Of a stretch of 64,000 bases of DNA, positions 28,859 through 36,864 are shown piece after piece; positions within the stretch are counted from its first letter, which is position 1; each line of letters opens with the position of its first letter. The stretch is from the NCBI GenBank assembly GCA_022601195.1, contig JAHZIX010000049.1:248001-312000 (forward strand), in the 5' to 3' direction. The notes under the pieces were generated by a model that was not told the DNA's origin, did not search any database, and saw only the letters and a program-made list of their open reading frames with translations. Made by a program: the position numbers and the translations under genes. The DNA comes from Deltaproteobacteria bacterium (GTDB lineage Bacteria; Acidobacteriota; Thermoanaerobaculia; Multivoradales; JAHZIX01).

Positions 28859-29020
28859 TCAGTAGCCCAGAGAATCAAAAGTCTCGCCTGGGACTCGGCA
28901 AATGCGGTTTTTCGTTCGTTGAGTGGCAACTTCAGCCGCTGCATCAGGTCTCGCATTGCTTCCAGCGCCTCGTCGGCACTGTGCTGGCAACAGACCACCA
29001 GGTCAACGGTCGCACCTCGG
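28859..29020 (-). pseudogene. remnant of group II intron reverse transcriptase
   Basis: Minus-strand fragment of the RT palm. One frame reads DLVVCCQHSADEALEAMRDL then MQRLKLPLNERKT, and after a frameshift the next reads CRVPGETFDSLGY and a stop; intact group II intron proteins have YADDFVICC..., LNEEKT and CRVPEESFDFLGY at these places. The catalytic YADD is changed to ATVD and both flanks of the domain are gone. It is a decayed relic, not a gene. Confidence 0.8.
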
Positions 29021-29168
29021 CAACCTTGAGACCGAGCCCAATCCGCCCAGCCCCGAAAAGCTTCGAGCGGCGACGAGCAGAATGCTGCCACGAGTCGACC
29101 TCCCGGAGGTTCTCCTAGAAGTCGCGGACTGGACTGGCTAGATGGGATCGACCCTGGGGAAGATCCGA

Positions 29169-29704
29169 TGACACTGGCCCGACATGTTGCGAATCATCGG
29201 GTCAATTCACGCCGGGTCCGTCCGAGTTCACAACGTCATCCGAATCCTTCACCGGGACGGCAAACGCACCGCGCTCGGATATTCCATCGCACACCTCGGA
29301 CGAGTTCAGAAGACCTTTCAGGTACTCCGGCTCGCCGATGACGAAGCCTACCGTTGGCTCATCAAGGCGCAGACGAATCTCCAGGAAGGGCGGCACTCCT
29401 TTGCCCGTAAGATCTTCCATGGCCACCGCGGCGAGTTGCGGCAGCGCCATCGGGAGGCCAGGAGGATCAGATCGGCGCGCTCGGCCTAGTCCTCAGCTTC
29501 GTTGTCCTCTTCAATACGCGCTACCTGCAGGCCGTGGTACTCGAACTCACGCGCCGGGGACGCCTAGGCAGCTATGAAGACATCGCGAGGCTCTTGCCGC
29601 TTGTCCGGGCTCATGTGAACACCCAAGGACGCTACAACTTTGCGCGACCACTGCTCGAGGGAAGCTACGCACCCTCAATAATCCCGACGAGAATGCGAAT
29701 GGCT
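29169..29704 (+). pseudogene. remnant of Tn3-family transposase (C-terminal part)
   Basis: Broken coding sequence that matches the end of Tn3-type TnpA across three frames: HWPDMLRIIGSIHAGSVRVH, LQEGRHSFARKIFHGHRGEL and RQRH in the first frame; QEDQIGALGLVLSFVVLFNTRY to HVNTQGRYNFARP after a frameshift near 29457; and KLRTLNNPDEN after a second shift near 29670. No inverted repeat ends or N-terminal part are visible. Confidence 0.85.
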
Positions 29705-29808
29705 AAAGGTGGTTCAAAAGGATGTACGGAGAAGGTCGCGCTGCCCCCTAGCCTTGAAGGCTCCACGCGACATCGACAAGGTAATTCAAAAGGAGTACCT
29801 TTAGAACC

Positions 29809-29995
29809 GTGATTCACGTAGCGCTTTACATCAGGATCTCCACGGATCGGCAGGAGGTTGAGACTCAACGGAGCCGGCGTCGTGGAGGCTCACGAAGGGT
29901 GGCAGCTTGTCGAGGAATATTTGGACGAAGAAGCTGGAGTCAACGGCGGGCGAGCGCGATTTCAGCCCCTCTTCAATGACGTTGTCCGCGCCTGT
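29809..29995 (+). pseudogene. remnant of serine recombinase/resolvase (N-terminal part)
   Basis: Opens with GTG and VIHVALYIRISTDRQEVETQ, the N-terminal catalytic motif of serine recombinases (Y-x-R-[VI]-S-T, nucleophile Ser in RIST). A frameshift then leads to VVEAHEGWQLVEEYLDEEAG and FQPLFNDVV, where the similarity stops before the catalytic domain is complete. Together with the Tn3 remnant upstream it probably derives from one old transposon. Confidence 0.8.
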
Positions 29996-30029
29996 CTTCT
30001 TGGCGCAGCAGCTACCGGGCGTCGATCCC

Positions 30030-31403
30030 ATGAACACCCTAGCTCGGATTGAGCGAGCCGTTCTTCTCAGCCTCTTGTTATCAAGTTGCGGCTGTGGTCC
30101 GTCGGCTGATTTTGTTTCCCCGATGCTGGCTGGGCCGATCATCATTTTCGATATTGACACCTTGCGGGCCGATCACCTGGGTTGCTATGGCTACAACCGT
30201 CCCACCAGCCCGAATATCGACCGGTTGGCTCGCGAGTCTTTCCGATTCGAATGGGCCTTTAGCCAGGCTCCCGACACAGGCCCATCCCACAGCTCGATCT
30301 TCACGGGGCTGTATCCCTCCACTCACGGGGTTAGACACAACGGCACGGAGCTACCGCAAGAGGCAAATACTCTGGCGGAAGCCCTGCAAGAGGCCGGCTA
30401 TCGCACGGCAGCCTTTGTTGATGGCGGCTACATGCGGTCAATTTTCGGCATGGATCAAGGATTTGAGTACTACCAGTCCTATAGAGGTGAGGGATTGGAA
30501 TCTTCGGGACCAGAGGTGCTCGACTTCCTCAGGAAATACAGCCATCTAAAATTCTTCCTCCTCATTCATACCTATGATGTTCATGCTCCCTATTCCTCCC
30601 CGGAGCCGTTTTGCTCTAGGTTCTCCGGCGATTCTCAACCTTCTCCAGGATTTGTCCCGACAATGCGCCAGCTCGACCAAGTTCGCAAATCGGCCTGGAC
30701 ACACCGGCCGATAAGACTCTCTGAGTCAGATCTGGAATTCACCAAAGCCCGTTATGACGGCGCCATTCGTTTCGTGGATCATTGGATCGGCCAATTCTTC
30801 GATGAGATCAAAAAGCTTGGCCTGGATCAACGCGCGACAATCGTTTTGCTGTCCGACCACGGCGAGGCGTTTCAAGAGCAGGGGTTCCTACAACACGACC
30901 GGCTGTTCGCGCCGGTAACGCGAATTCCGTTCATCATTCGTCCGCCTGGAGGCGTCAACGAAACGGTCGTTTCATCCAGTATCCAGAGCATTGATCTCAT
31001 GCCTACTCTGCTCGAAGGTGCGGGGATTTCAGCAATGTCTCACCTTCAAGGTCGTAGCCTCATGCCGCTGTTGCGTGGTGGGACAATGAGAGAACGGCCC
31101 GCAATCTCGGAATCGCCGTACTATTACGAAGGCGAAGGTTCGATCGTATGGGAGGGGCATCAGCTCACGACTACATTTGAAGATCGACACCCCGGCGGGC
31201 AGATGCTTTTTGATCTCGAACAGGATCCGCGCGCTCTGCGCAACGTGCTCACGGAATCGCCGCAAACGGCGGCGACCCTCAGTGCTCTATTGGCAGAATG
31301 GAAAACCATGGTCGACCAGCGTGGTCGAACGACGTCGGAGACTGCAGCTACTCTTGATGAAACAGCGGAGAGGGAGCTTCGAGCTTTAGGCTACATCAAT
31401 TGA
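30030..31403 (+). CDS. sulfatase-fold lipoprotein (alkaline phosphatase superfamily)
   Basis: 457-residue predicted lipoprotein. I start at ATG 30030, which opens a lipoprotein signal (MNTLARIERAVLLSLLLSSC, lipobox Cys20); the longer open frame runs into the recombinase remnant. The sulfatase fold is shown by IIFDIDTLRADHLGCYGYNR with PTSPNID, FSQAPDTGPSHSSIFTGLYP and LLSDHGEAFQEQGF. The Cys/Ser-x-Pro-x-Arg signature needed for formylglycine is absent: the segment reads DTGPSHSSIFTG, so Thr or Ser may be the nucleophile as in phosphotransferase-type members. True sulfate ester cleavage is therefore doubtful; a phosphodiester or phosphoethanolamine-type reaction is an alternative. It lies just downstream of mobile-element relics and may be part of acquired DNA. 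Confidence 0.82.
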   Translation: MNTLARIERAVLLSLLLSSCGCGPSADFVSPMLAGPIIIFDIDTLRADHLGCYGYNRPTSPNIDRLARESFRFEWAFSQAPDTGPSHSSIFTGLYPSTHGVRHNGTELPQEANTLAEALQEAGYRTAAFVDGGYMRSIFGMDQGFEYYQSYRGEGLESSGPEVLDFLRKYSHLKFFLLIHTYDVHAPYSSPEPFCSRFSGDSQPSPGFVPTMRQLDQVRKSAWTHRPIRLSESDLEFTKARYDGAIRFVDHWIGQFFDEIKKLGLDQRATIVLLSDHGEAFQEQGFLQHDRLFAPVTRIPFIIRPPGGVNETVVSSSIQSIDLMPTLLEGAGISAMSHLQGRSLMPLLRGGTMRERPAISESPYYYEGEGSIVWEGHQLTTTFEDRHPGGQMLFDLEQDPRALRNVLTESPQTAATLSALLAEWKTMVDQRGRTTSETAATLDETAERELRALGYIN

Positions 31404-31747
31404 TCGAGAAGTCTCTGTCTAGGGGTTCGGGGAACAACCGAGGGAAAGCGTACTCTAACGTCCTGATCGGACCAGGAATATCAAGCGGCGAGATGCTAGA
31501 AGCACCACGGTGCAGGGACTTTCGAGGAATCGAGAATCTCTACAGATTGGGAATTGTCGGTGCCGGTCCGCAAGCCCTCTTGAGGGGCTGTGACGCGAGA
31601 GAACCGTCGAAACCGATCTAGGAGAGGCTGGCCAGGGGCCTTAGGGTGCATTTCCGTTCGGTTGTTCCTCGACCCCCGACTCCCAGAGCTATTTCTAGAC
31701 CTTGTCGCCCTGACACCGCTTACTGTCAAAGAAGGAAGGACATAACC
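31404..31747. other. intergenic region before ridA-like gene
   Basis: 344 bp without a supported gene. Short palindromes (GCACCACGGTGC near 31502-31513 and GCCCTCTTGAGGGGC near 31576-31590) could form weak hairpins after the sulfatase gene, but neither has a T tract. AAGGAAGGA just before 31748 is the ribosome binding site of the next gene. Confidence 0.4.
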
Positions 31748-32311
31748 ATGAAGAAAACTCCACTTCCCATGCATCTTCTCCTGGTCGCGGCTCTCTTCCT
31801 AGGAAGTTCCGCCGAAGCCGGGGACGTAAAAAGGGAGATCCTGGTACCGGAAGGCTGGGAGGGTGCTTACGATTTCGGCTACGCACCGGCCATTCGGGTC
31901 GGAGATCAGATCATCCTCTCAGGCATCCCCAACGGTGGCTCCGGTGACTACGAGGAGAGAACTCGACGTATGTATCAGCGCGCCGTAGAGCTCCTGGAGG
32001 CGGCAGGTGCGTCCCTTGACGATGTGATCGAGCTCACCACGTTTCATACCGAATCCAAAACCTCCGCCGCCTTCCGCGAGGAATTCGCTCGATACATGCC
32101 CATTCACCGTGAGTTCTTCGGAGAACACCGGCCGGTCTGGACGGCTGTGGGCACCTCCGTTCTCCTATCCCCCAACGCGACCGTCGAGATGCGAGTCATG
32201 GCCATTGCCGGCTCTGGCGCTCAGAGCGAAGTCGTCCGCCCCAAGAGAGACCAGCCGGAGCAGCCCTCCGAGTCCGCCGACCCACCAAAAGATGCGAAGG
32301 AAAAGCCATAG
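31748..32311 (+). CDS. exported RidA/YjgF-family protein
   Basis: 187-residue RidA-fold protein with a signal peptide. ATG 31748 follows GAAGGAAGGA and opens MKKTPLPMHLLLVAALFLGS, cleaved near SAEAG. The RidA domain shows AIRVGDQIILSGIPNGG, LLEAAGASLDDVIELTTFHT and PVWTAVGTSVLLSPNATVEM. The substrate-binding Arg of classical RidA usually lies in the segment before the last strand; here RPVWTAV is present, but the exact equivalence is uncertain. A charged C-terminal tail of about 25 residues follows. Cytosolic RidA clears reactive enamine/imine intermediates; an exported copy implies a different or unknown job. Confidence 0.85.
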   Translation: MKKTPLPMHLLLVAALFLGSSAEAGDVKREILVPEGWEGAYDFGYAPAIRVGDQIILSGIPNGGSGDYEERTRRMYQRAVELLEAAGASLDDVIELTTFHTESKTSAAFREEFARYMPIHREFFGEHRPVWTAVGTSVLLSPNATVEMRVMAIAGSGAQSEVVRPKRDQPEQPSESADPPKDAKEKP

Positions 32312-32421
32312 GGGTACAATACGGCGCAAATTCCCCCCCCGGAGGGCCTAGAGCCCCCCTAATCCCATAGAATCATGCACTACACTCTATTGATCATTAC
32401 CATGACTGGAGGGTTCAAACC

Positions 32422-33888
32422 GTGAAGATCCTGATGCCGTACTCAACGAACATCTACCGCTTTCTCGTCGCATCCCTGGCGGTTGTCGCCATTGGGGCAG
32501 TAGCCCCGGCTGCCTGGGCGGCTACCAGCTGCTTCAATGTCTCCTGTGGCCAGTCCTGCACCCCCACCGCTCCGGCGACGACCAGCAACCTGGTCACCGC
32601 GGGCGATTTCCCCAGCGGTGCCACCACACCGATCGCCATGGTGGACCCCAACGATGGCCGTGATCGCATGTTCATCGCCACCCAACAGGGCAGTATTCTG
32701 GTGTGGGATAGCACCAACCAGACCATTCTTGCCACTCCCTTCATCGATCTCCGGGACGACGTCGGCGGGCCGGTTCTAGCGGGCGGTGAGCGCGGCTTAC
32801 TGGCGATGGTCGCCGACCCGGACTATGCAGCCACGGGCCAGTTTTATGTCTTCTATACCCGCGCCAACCAAGGGGCTGGCACCACTGGTGACATCGTCAT
32901 CGAGCGCTATCAGCGCTCCGCCGGCAATCCGGATGTCGCCAATCCGGCGGGGACGGAGATCATGGTCATCGATCATCCGGCCAGCAACCACAACGGTGGT
33001 TGGCTCGCATTCGGACCGGATGGTTTTCTCTACATCTCCACCGGTGACGGTGGGGGCGGCTGCGATAGCGGTGCCGGCAGCAATGGCGATGGCCAACGAA
33101 GCGACACTCTGGCCGGGAAGCTGCTGCGGATCGACGTGCGCGGCATCGACGGCAGTGCTACCGCCCCGGACGACTGTGGCGTTGGGGCCACCAACTACAT
33201 GGTGCCCTCTACCAATCCTTTTTCCGGCATGGAGCCGGCTTGCGACGAGGTCTGGACTCTCGGTCTGCGCAATCCCTTCCGGTTCAGCTTCGACAGCATG
33301 ACCGGAGATATCTACATCGGCGATGTGGGTCAGTTGAAGTGGGAAGAAATCAATATCCTCCAAGCTTCGACCCCGGCCCCTGCCAACTTCGGCTGGGTTT
33401 GTCGCGAAGGCTGTGAGACCGCCAACAACGACGAGTCCGGCTGTTCGACCACGGGCTGCGCAACCGACACCGGAAACACCTGCGAGTTCCCGCGTACCAC
33501 CACCGGTTTTTGGGACCCGGCTCTGTGCCACCACAATGGTGGTTGGGGCTCCATCATGGGCGGCTATAGGTACCGCGGTAGCGCAGTCCCTTCCATCGCT
33601 GGAGACTATTTCTACGGTGATGCCGCCTGCGGCCAGATCTGGAAAACGACCACCCTGGACCCATCCAACCAAGCCGCCATCGACGCCGAGTGTTGGGCCA
33701 GTGGCTTTGGTGGAACCTTTGGTTTCGCGGAAGACCGTAATGGTGAGCTCTACGTCATCGTCGGCGGTGCCGGACGTATCGCTTGTATCCACAACGGCGA
33801 CGGCTGTCCCGCCCTCACCGGTGAAGGCGTTTTCGACGATGGCTTCGAGACCGGAGACACCACCGAGTGGACGGCGACGTTTCCCTAA
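32422..33888 (+). CDS. PQQ-dependent sugar dehydrogenase-type beta-propeller, exported
   Basis: 488-residue exported protein. The GTG start has GGAGG 9 bases upstream and opens a signal peptide ending near AAWAAT. The glucose/sorbosone dehydrogenase propeller is shown by TPIAMVDPNDGRDRMFIATQ, GERGLLAMVADPDYA, NHNGGWLAFGPDGFLYISTG with DGGGG, GKLLRIDVRG, and EVWTLGLRNPFRFSFDSMTG. These proteins oxidise aldoses in the periplasm with PQQ and pass electrons to the respiratory chain. Many Cys in the second half suggest disulfides. The C-terminus, VFDDGFETGDTTEWTATFP, is a short conserved tail seen on many unrelated secreted proteins of related bacteria and may be a sorting or processing mark. Substrate unknown. 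Confidence 0.87.
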   Translation: MKILMPYSTNIYRFLVASLAVVAIGAVAPAAWAATSCFNVSCGQSCTPTAPATTSNLVTAGDFPSGATTPIAMVDPNDGRDRMFIATQQGSILVWDSTNQTILATPFIDLRDDVGGPVLAGGERGLLAMVADPDYAATGQFYVFYTRANQGAGTTGDIVIERYQRSAGNPDVANPAGTEIMVIDHPASNHNGGWLAFGPDGFLYISTGDGGGGCDSGAGSNGDGQRSDTLAGKLLRIDVRGIDGSATAPDDCGVGATNYMVPSTNPFSGMEPACDEVWTLGLRNPFRFSFDSMTGDIYIGDVGQLKWEEINILQASTPAPANFGWVCREGCETANNDESGCSTTGCATDTGNTCEFPRTTTGFWDPALCHHNGGWGSIMGGYRYRGSAVPSIAGDYFYGDAACGQIWKTTTLDPSNQAAIDAECWASGFGGTFGFAEDRNGELYVIVGGAGRIACIHNGDGCPALTGEGVFDDGFETGDTTEWTATFP

Positions 33889-33907
33889 CCTGACCTTGAC
33901 TCAAAGA

Positions 33908-33938
33908 GGCCGCCCGTTCACCCAATGGGCGGGCGGCC
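33908..33938 (+). terminator. strong GC hairpin after PQQ dehydrogenase gene
   Basis: Perfect 9-bp stem GGCCGCCCG / CGGGCGGCC with a 13-base loop, 20 bases after the stop codon. No T tract follows, so it is a probable but atypical terminator. Confidence 0.55.
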
Positions 33939-34282
33939 CTGCCAGCCACTAGCTCCCCTGACAATACCTCGCCTGACAAAAGCTCGCCTGGCAAAAGCTC
34001 GCCCGAAATTTTCGAGGTAGCCAGCAAGGCCTGCTTCGACTTGAACAACCCCTAGGCCCCTCACAACTAGTCCGAACTTCTCACCGAGTTCGTCGCGAGA
34101 CACCGAAGATGCCTGGGAACCCAAGGAAGAGGATGCTTTCTGCGCCTTGAGCGCTAGTGACACTCTGCCCTGAAGCAGCATCGCCTTCTGACGCAGGAGT
34201 TCTAGACAGATCCGGTGTCGCAGCAGAAGGTTGATGAGAAGTTCGGGCTAGGAGCCTTCCTTTTCAAGGAGCCTCTAGGGGG
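33939..34282. other. intergenic region with 15-bp tandem repeat
   Basis: About 340 bp between convergent genes. At 33957-34001 three 15-bp units (CCTGACAATACCTCG, CCTGACAAAAGCTCG, CCTGGCAAAAGCTCG) are in tandem. The minus-strand frames crossing them lack family similarity and overlap the neighbouring gene, so I call no gene here. Confidence 0.6.
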
Positions 34283-35587
34283 CTAAATCCCGACAGTGAA
34301 TCTCCGGCCGGAGCCGTCTTCCTCGTCCTTCAGGACCCTCACAAGAAAGACCGCAGCCAGGAGAGCCCCTATAGGAGCTGCTAACAGATTCTCTGAGAGA
34401 AGCTCCGAAAGCCGAATCGACCACATGGCGGGCACTGGATCGAGAGCCGCAGACCACTGAATCGCGAAACCGGCGATGGTTGTTCCGAGGAGCAGGAGCC
34501 GCAGCCAACGCCGAGAGCTGGCCTCTTGCCACAAGCGAGCCAAAGGCAACGCCAGAGCCGGGAGAACAGGCAATAGCAGCCGAGTTCCGAAGGACGAACC
34601 GCCGGTTGGGTCGATCCAGCAAGCGGTGAGACCAAAATAGCTCGCGAAAATCACCAAAGATAGCGCCAAGAATAAAGTGGCGGGATTCCCTTGCCAGTTC
34701 CTTGTGGCCGAGCCAGGCCAATAGCCGACCAGGGCCACCACCGCCAGAGGAGCGAAGGGAAGCAGGCCAAAGGTGAAGCTCAATAGCAACCCCACTGCCC
34801 CAGCCACGGGATCGCCGACCTGAAACGGATAGGCCGAAACCCAAGGCTCTCCGTAGACAGCGTAGTTCTTGAATGCATAAACCGCGACGGCTGTAGCCAG
34901 GCCAACACTGGCCTGGGCGCAGCGCTTCACCCCTCGGTGCAGGAGCACACCGAGGAGCAAGGGCAACAAGATCAGAACCGCTATCTCTTTGATCAGGAAA
35001 GTCATTCCCAACAAGATTCCAGACGCCAGCCAGCGTTGCCGGCCCATGAGCCAAAGCCCGAGCACCGGGAGAGCCCACAGATAGGGCTCAGTAAAAAAAG
35101 TGCGGCTGTAGTACCAAATGGGAGTGGAGAAATAGAGGCTGAAGGTCACCAGGTTGGCCCGGCGCTGGTCTTGAAGGTGCCCGGTCAGCAGATCACGACC
35201 GGCGAGCAATGCCGCGAAGGTCAGTCCCAGAGAAAGCAGGCCGAGAAGCAAGTCCGGCGCCGCTCCGGGAGCCAAGACCTGCTGCAACCAGAGCAGGGGA
35301 GCCGCCAACCACGGAAGCCCCAACGGGTGGGAAAGCACTTGCCTCTCTCCAAAAGGGAGTAGATGACGCTCGAGCTTCTCTCCCGCCCGCTTTCGGCCTG
35401 CTGCGAACGAGCCTTGCTCCACCGCTTGGTAGTTATTCTCGAGGTCGATGTCTCCATCCACTGCCATGGAATGAGCCATCAGGGCGTAGTGGGGCTCGTC
35501 GCCGCCAATCAAGGCTGGACGAACGGCGAAGGGCAGGATGTGCAGGAATAAGAGGCCTGCAAAGAAAAAGCGGCGCTTTCGACTCAA
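34283..35587 (-). CDS. GT-C type membrane glycosyltransferase-like protein
   Basis: 434-residue polytopic membrane protein with about ten hydrophobic helices. TTG start at 35587 follows GAGAGGG. The first extracytoplasmic loop contains GGDEPHYALMAHSMAVDGD, matching the acidic motif with which GT-C enzymes (ArnT/PMT-like) bind lipid-phosphate sugar donors. Other conserved spots are YYSRTFFTEPYLWALPVLGL and LLGMTFLIKEIAVL. It likely transfers a sugar from an isoprenyl-phosphate carrier on the periplasmic face. It follows the microcompartment operon by 116 bp on the same strand, but a functional link is unlikely. Confidence 0.78.
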   Translation of the reverse strand: MSRKRRFFFAGLLFLHILPFAVRPALIGGDEPHYALMAHSMAVDGDIDLENNYQAVEQGSFAAGRKRAGEKLERHLLPFGERQVLSHPLGLPWLAAPLLWLQQVLAPGAAPDLLLGLLSLGLTFAALLAGRDLLTGHLQDQRRANLVTFSLYFSTPIWYYSRTFFTEPYLWALPVLGLWLMGRQRWLASGILLGMTFLIKEIAVLILLPLLLGVLLHRGVKRCAQASVGLATAVAVYAFKNYAVYGEPWVSAYPFQVGDPVAGAVGLLLSFTFGLLPFAPLAVVALVGYWPGSATRNWQGNPATLFLALSLVIFASYFGLTACWIDPTGGSSFGTRLLLPVLPALALPLARLWQEASSRRWLRLLLLGTTIAGFAIQWSAALDPVPAMWSIRLSELLSENLLAAPIGALLAAVFLVRVLKDEEDGSGRRFTVGI

Positions 35588-35703
35588 GACGATCCCTCTC
35601 TAGACCCCTTTGGTAGAACCTGCTTCACGAAAAGAGAGGTACATCTCTGAGCCGGGCGAGTCACGGAACGAAGGGTGGTGTCATAGCGGGTTGGAGCTCG
35701 CCT

Positions 35704-35979
35704 CTATCGGGCCGACACTTCTAACCCATCGACGATCCCCACCACGACCGTCCTCACCGGCGCCTCCGGCGCCTCCAGTACCTGACGCGCCCCTGTACCT
35801 TCATCCAGCAGCAAGACGGTTTCCCCGACTCCGGCTCCCACCGTATCGACAGCAATGAGGTATTTCCCGGTGGCTTCCTCATCGAGGTCCAGGAGATCAC
35901 AGAGCAAAAGGCTACGCCCTTCGAAGACCGGTGAGCTGATGGTCGAAACCACCGTCCCGGAGACCCTCGCGAGCTTCAA
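35704..35979 (-). CDS. BMC-P pentameric shell vertex protein (EutN/CcmL family), copy 3
   Basis: 91-residue EutN/CcmL-type protein that caps the vertices of the microcompartment shell as a pentamer. It opens KLARVSGTVVSTISSPVFEG and contains the family core LIAVDTVGAGVGETVLLLDE with GTGAR, then VGIVDGLEV. The TTG start at 35979 overlaps the stop of the upstream BMC-P gene (TTGA) and has a strong GGGAGGTGA ribosome binding site, so the two are translationally coupled. It is the last gene of the BMC operon. Confidence 0.94.
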   Translation of the reverse strand: MKLARVSGTVVSTISSPVFEGRSLLLCDLLDLDEEATGKYLIAVDTVGAGVGETVLLLDEGTGARQVLEAPEAPVRTVVVGIVDGLEVSAR

Positions 35980-36269
35980 GAATCACCTCCCGGGCTGGAA
36001 GGTTGGACCGTTAGCTGGTCGACGATGCCGGTGATGGCGTGGTCCACCGGCACGAAGGTTTGTGGGCAAGCCAGAGCGGCCTCGCGGCTGGCAACGAAAG
36101 TCACCAGCTCTCCGGGACCCGCCATGGCGACGCCATCCGCCGCCACGACCGGCGTACCGATAGGCTTCTTCTCTCGGTCCAGGGGCTGGACTATCAGGAG
36201 CTTCACCCCTTCCAGTCCCGGCGACTTCACGGTCGCTACCACGGTACCGATGACCCGGGCCAAATGCAC
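35976..36269 (-). CDS. BMC-P pentameric shell vertex protein (EutN/CcmL family), copy 2
   Basis: 97 residues from GTG 36269, which lies 8 bases after AAGGAGG and 4 bases after the stop of the BMC-T gene; the open frame extends further upstream inside BMC-T. Core: HLARVIGTVVATVKSPGLEG, VVAADGVAMAGPGELVTFVA, ITGIVDQLTV. It differs from the other two copies in having a longer loop with Cys (LACPQTFVPVDH). Three distinct BMC-P paralogues in one locus recall the Haliangium ochraceum shell. Confidence 0.93.
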   Translation of the reverse strand: MHLARVIGTVVATVKSPGLEGVKLLIVQPLDREKKPIGTPVVAADGVAMAGPGELVTFVASREAALACPQTFVPVDHAITGIVDQLTVQPSSPGGDS

Positions 36270-36273
36270 CCCC

Positions 36274-36864
36274 TCAGCCTCCTTCCAAAGCGGGCAAGCG
36301 ACCGGCAAATTCACCGGCGGCCACGAGGTTGGACATCATGACGGGATCCATCCGGGAGATGAGCTCACTGGCGACCAGAGCCGAGGGATCGGCTCGCTCT
36401 TCCCCCACTTCCAGAGCCGCCTCCACATCGACCATTTCTCCGCTCAGCAAAGCGTAGCCTTTGCCTCCCAACCCATCCGCCAGCTGAATCTTCAGCAGCT
36501 CCACCTGAGCCCCCTTGAGAGCGGCATCCGCAAAAGCCAGGACCGTAGCAACGGTTCTCGTTTCTATGACCCCCACCGCCTCGCCCTGAGGCTCTCGTCG
36601 GTCTCCACAAAGGCCCCGAACCAACTGAGGGTGAACGGAAGGCAAGAAAATCTCGGCGACGAGCCCCTCCGCAACAGCCTCTCTGGCAGCAAGGAGCGCT
36701 TCTTCCACCTCGGCAACCTCACCAGCAGCGAGCACCAGGTACTTGCCAGGCTGAACGGTGCCGCAATGAAGAGCGCTCAGGGGTGTCCTCTTGGCCATGA
36801 CATTCCCGGTGCGAATACCCAAGGCGATGGAGTCGAATTCCAAAAGTGCGAGGGCGGGCTCCAT
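36274..36864 (-). CDS. BMC-T tandem-domain shell protein
   Basis: 196-residue tandem BMC protein that forms trimeric pseudohexagonal shell tiles. Domain 1: ALALLEFDSIALGIRTGNVM to AEVEEALLAAREAV. Domain 2: AVGVIETRTVATVLAFADAA, LADGLGGKGYALLSGEMVDV, EAALEVGEE. It resembles the BMC-T1 type of Haliangium (N-terminal ALxxLEFxSIAxGI). No Cys occurs in the presumed pore loop GLGGKGYALLSG, so a PduT-like iron-sulfur cluster at the pore is not supported. The start ATG overlaps the stop of the aldehyde dehydrogenase gene (TGATG). Confidence 0.93.
   Translation of the reverse strand: MEPALALLEFDSIALGIRTGNVMAKRTPLSALHCGTVQPGKYLVLAAGEVAEVEEALLAAREAVAEGLVAEIFLPSVHPQLVRGLCGDRREPQGEAVGVIETRTVATVLAFADAALKGAQVELLKIQLADGLGGKGYALLSGEMVDVEAALEVGEERADPSALVASELISRMDPVMMSNLVAAGEFAGRLPALEGG

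Noticed and set aside
32797..33792. 331-codon minus-strand frame opposite the PQQ dehydrogenase
   Set aside because: Antisense to a clearly coding sequence with conserved motifs; low-complexity composition.
33918..34181. 87-codon minus-strand frame after the PQQ dehydrogenase gene
   Set aside because: No ribosome binding site, no family resemblance, and its end is built from the 15-bp tandem repeat.
36274..36864. Iron-sulfur cluster in the BMC-T pore (PduT-like)
   Set aside because: The pore loop GLGGKGYALLSG contains no Cys, so the cluster-binding feature of PduT is absent.
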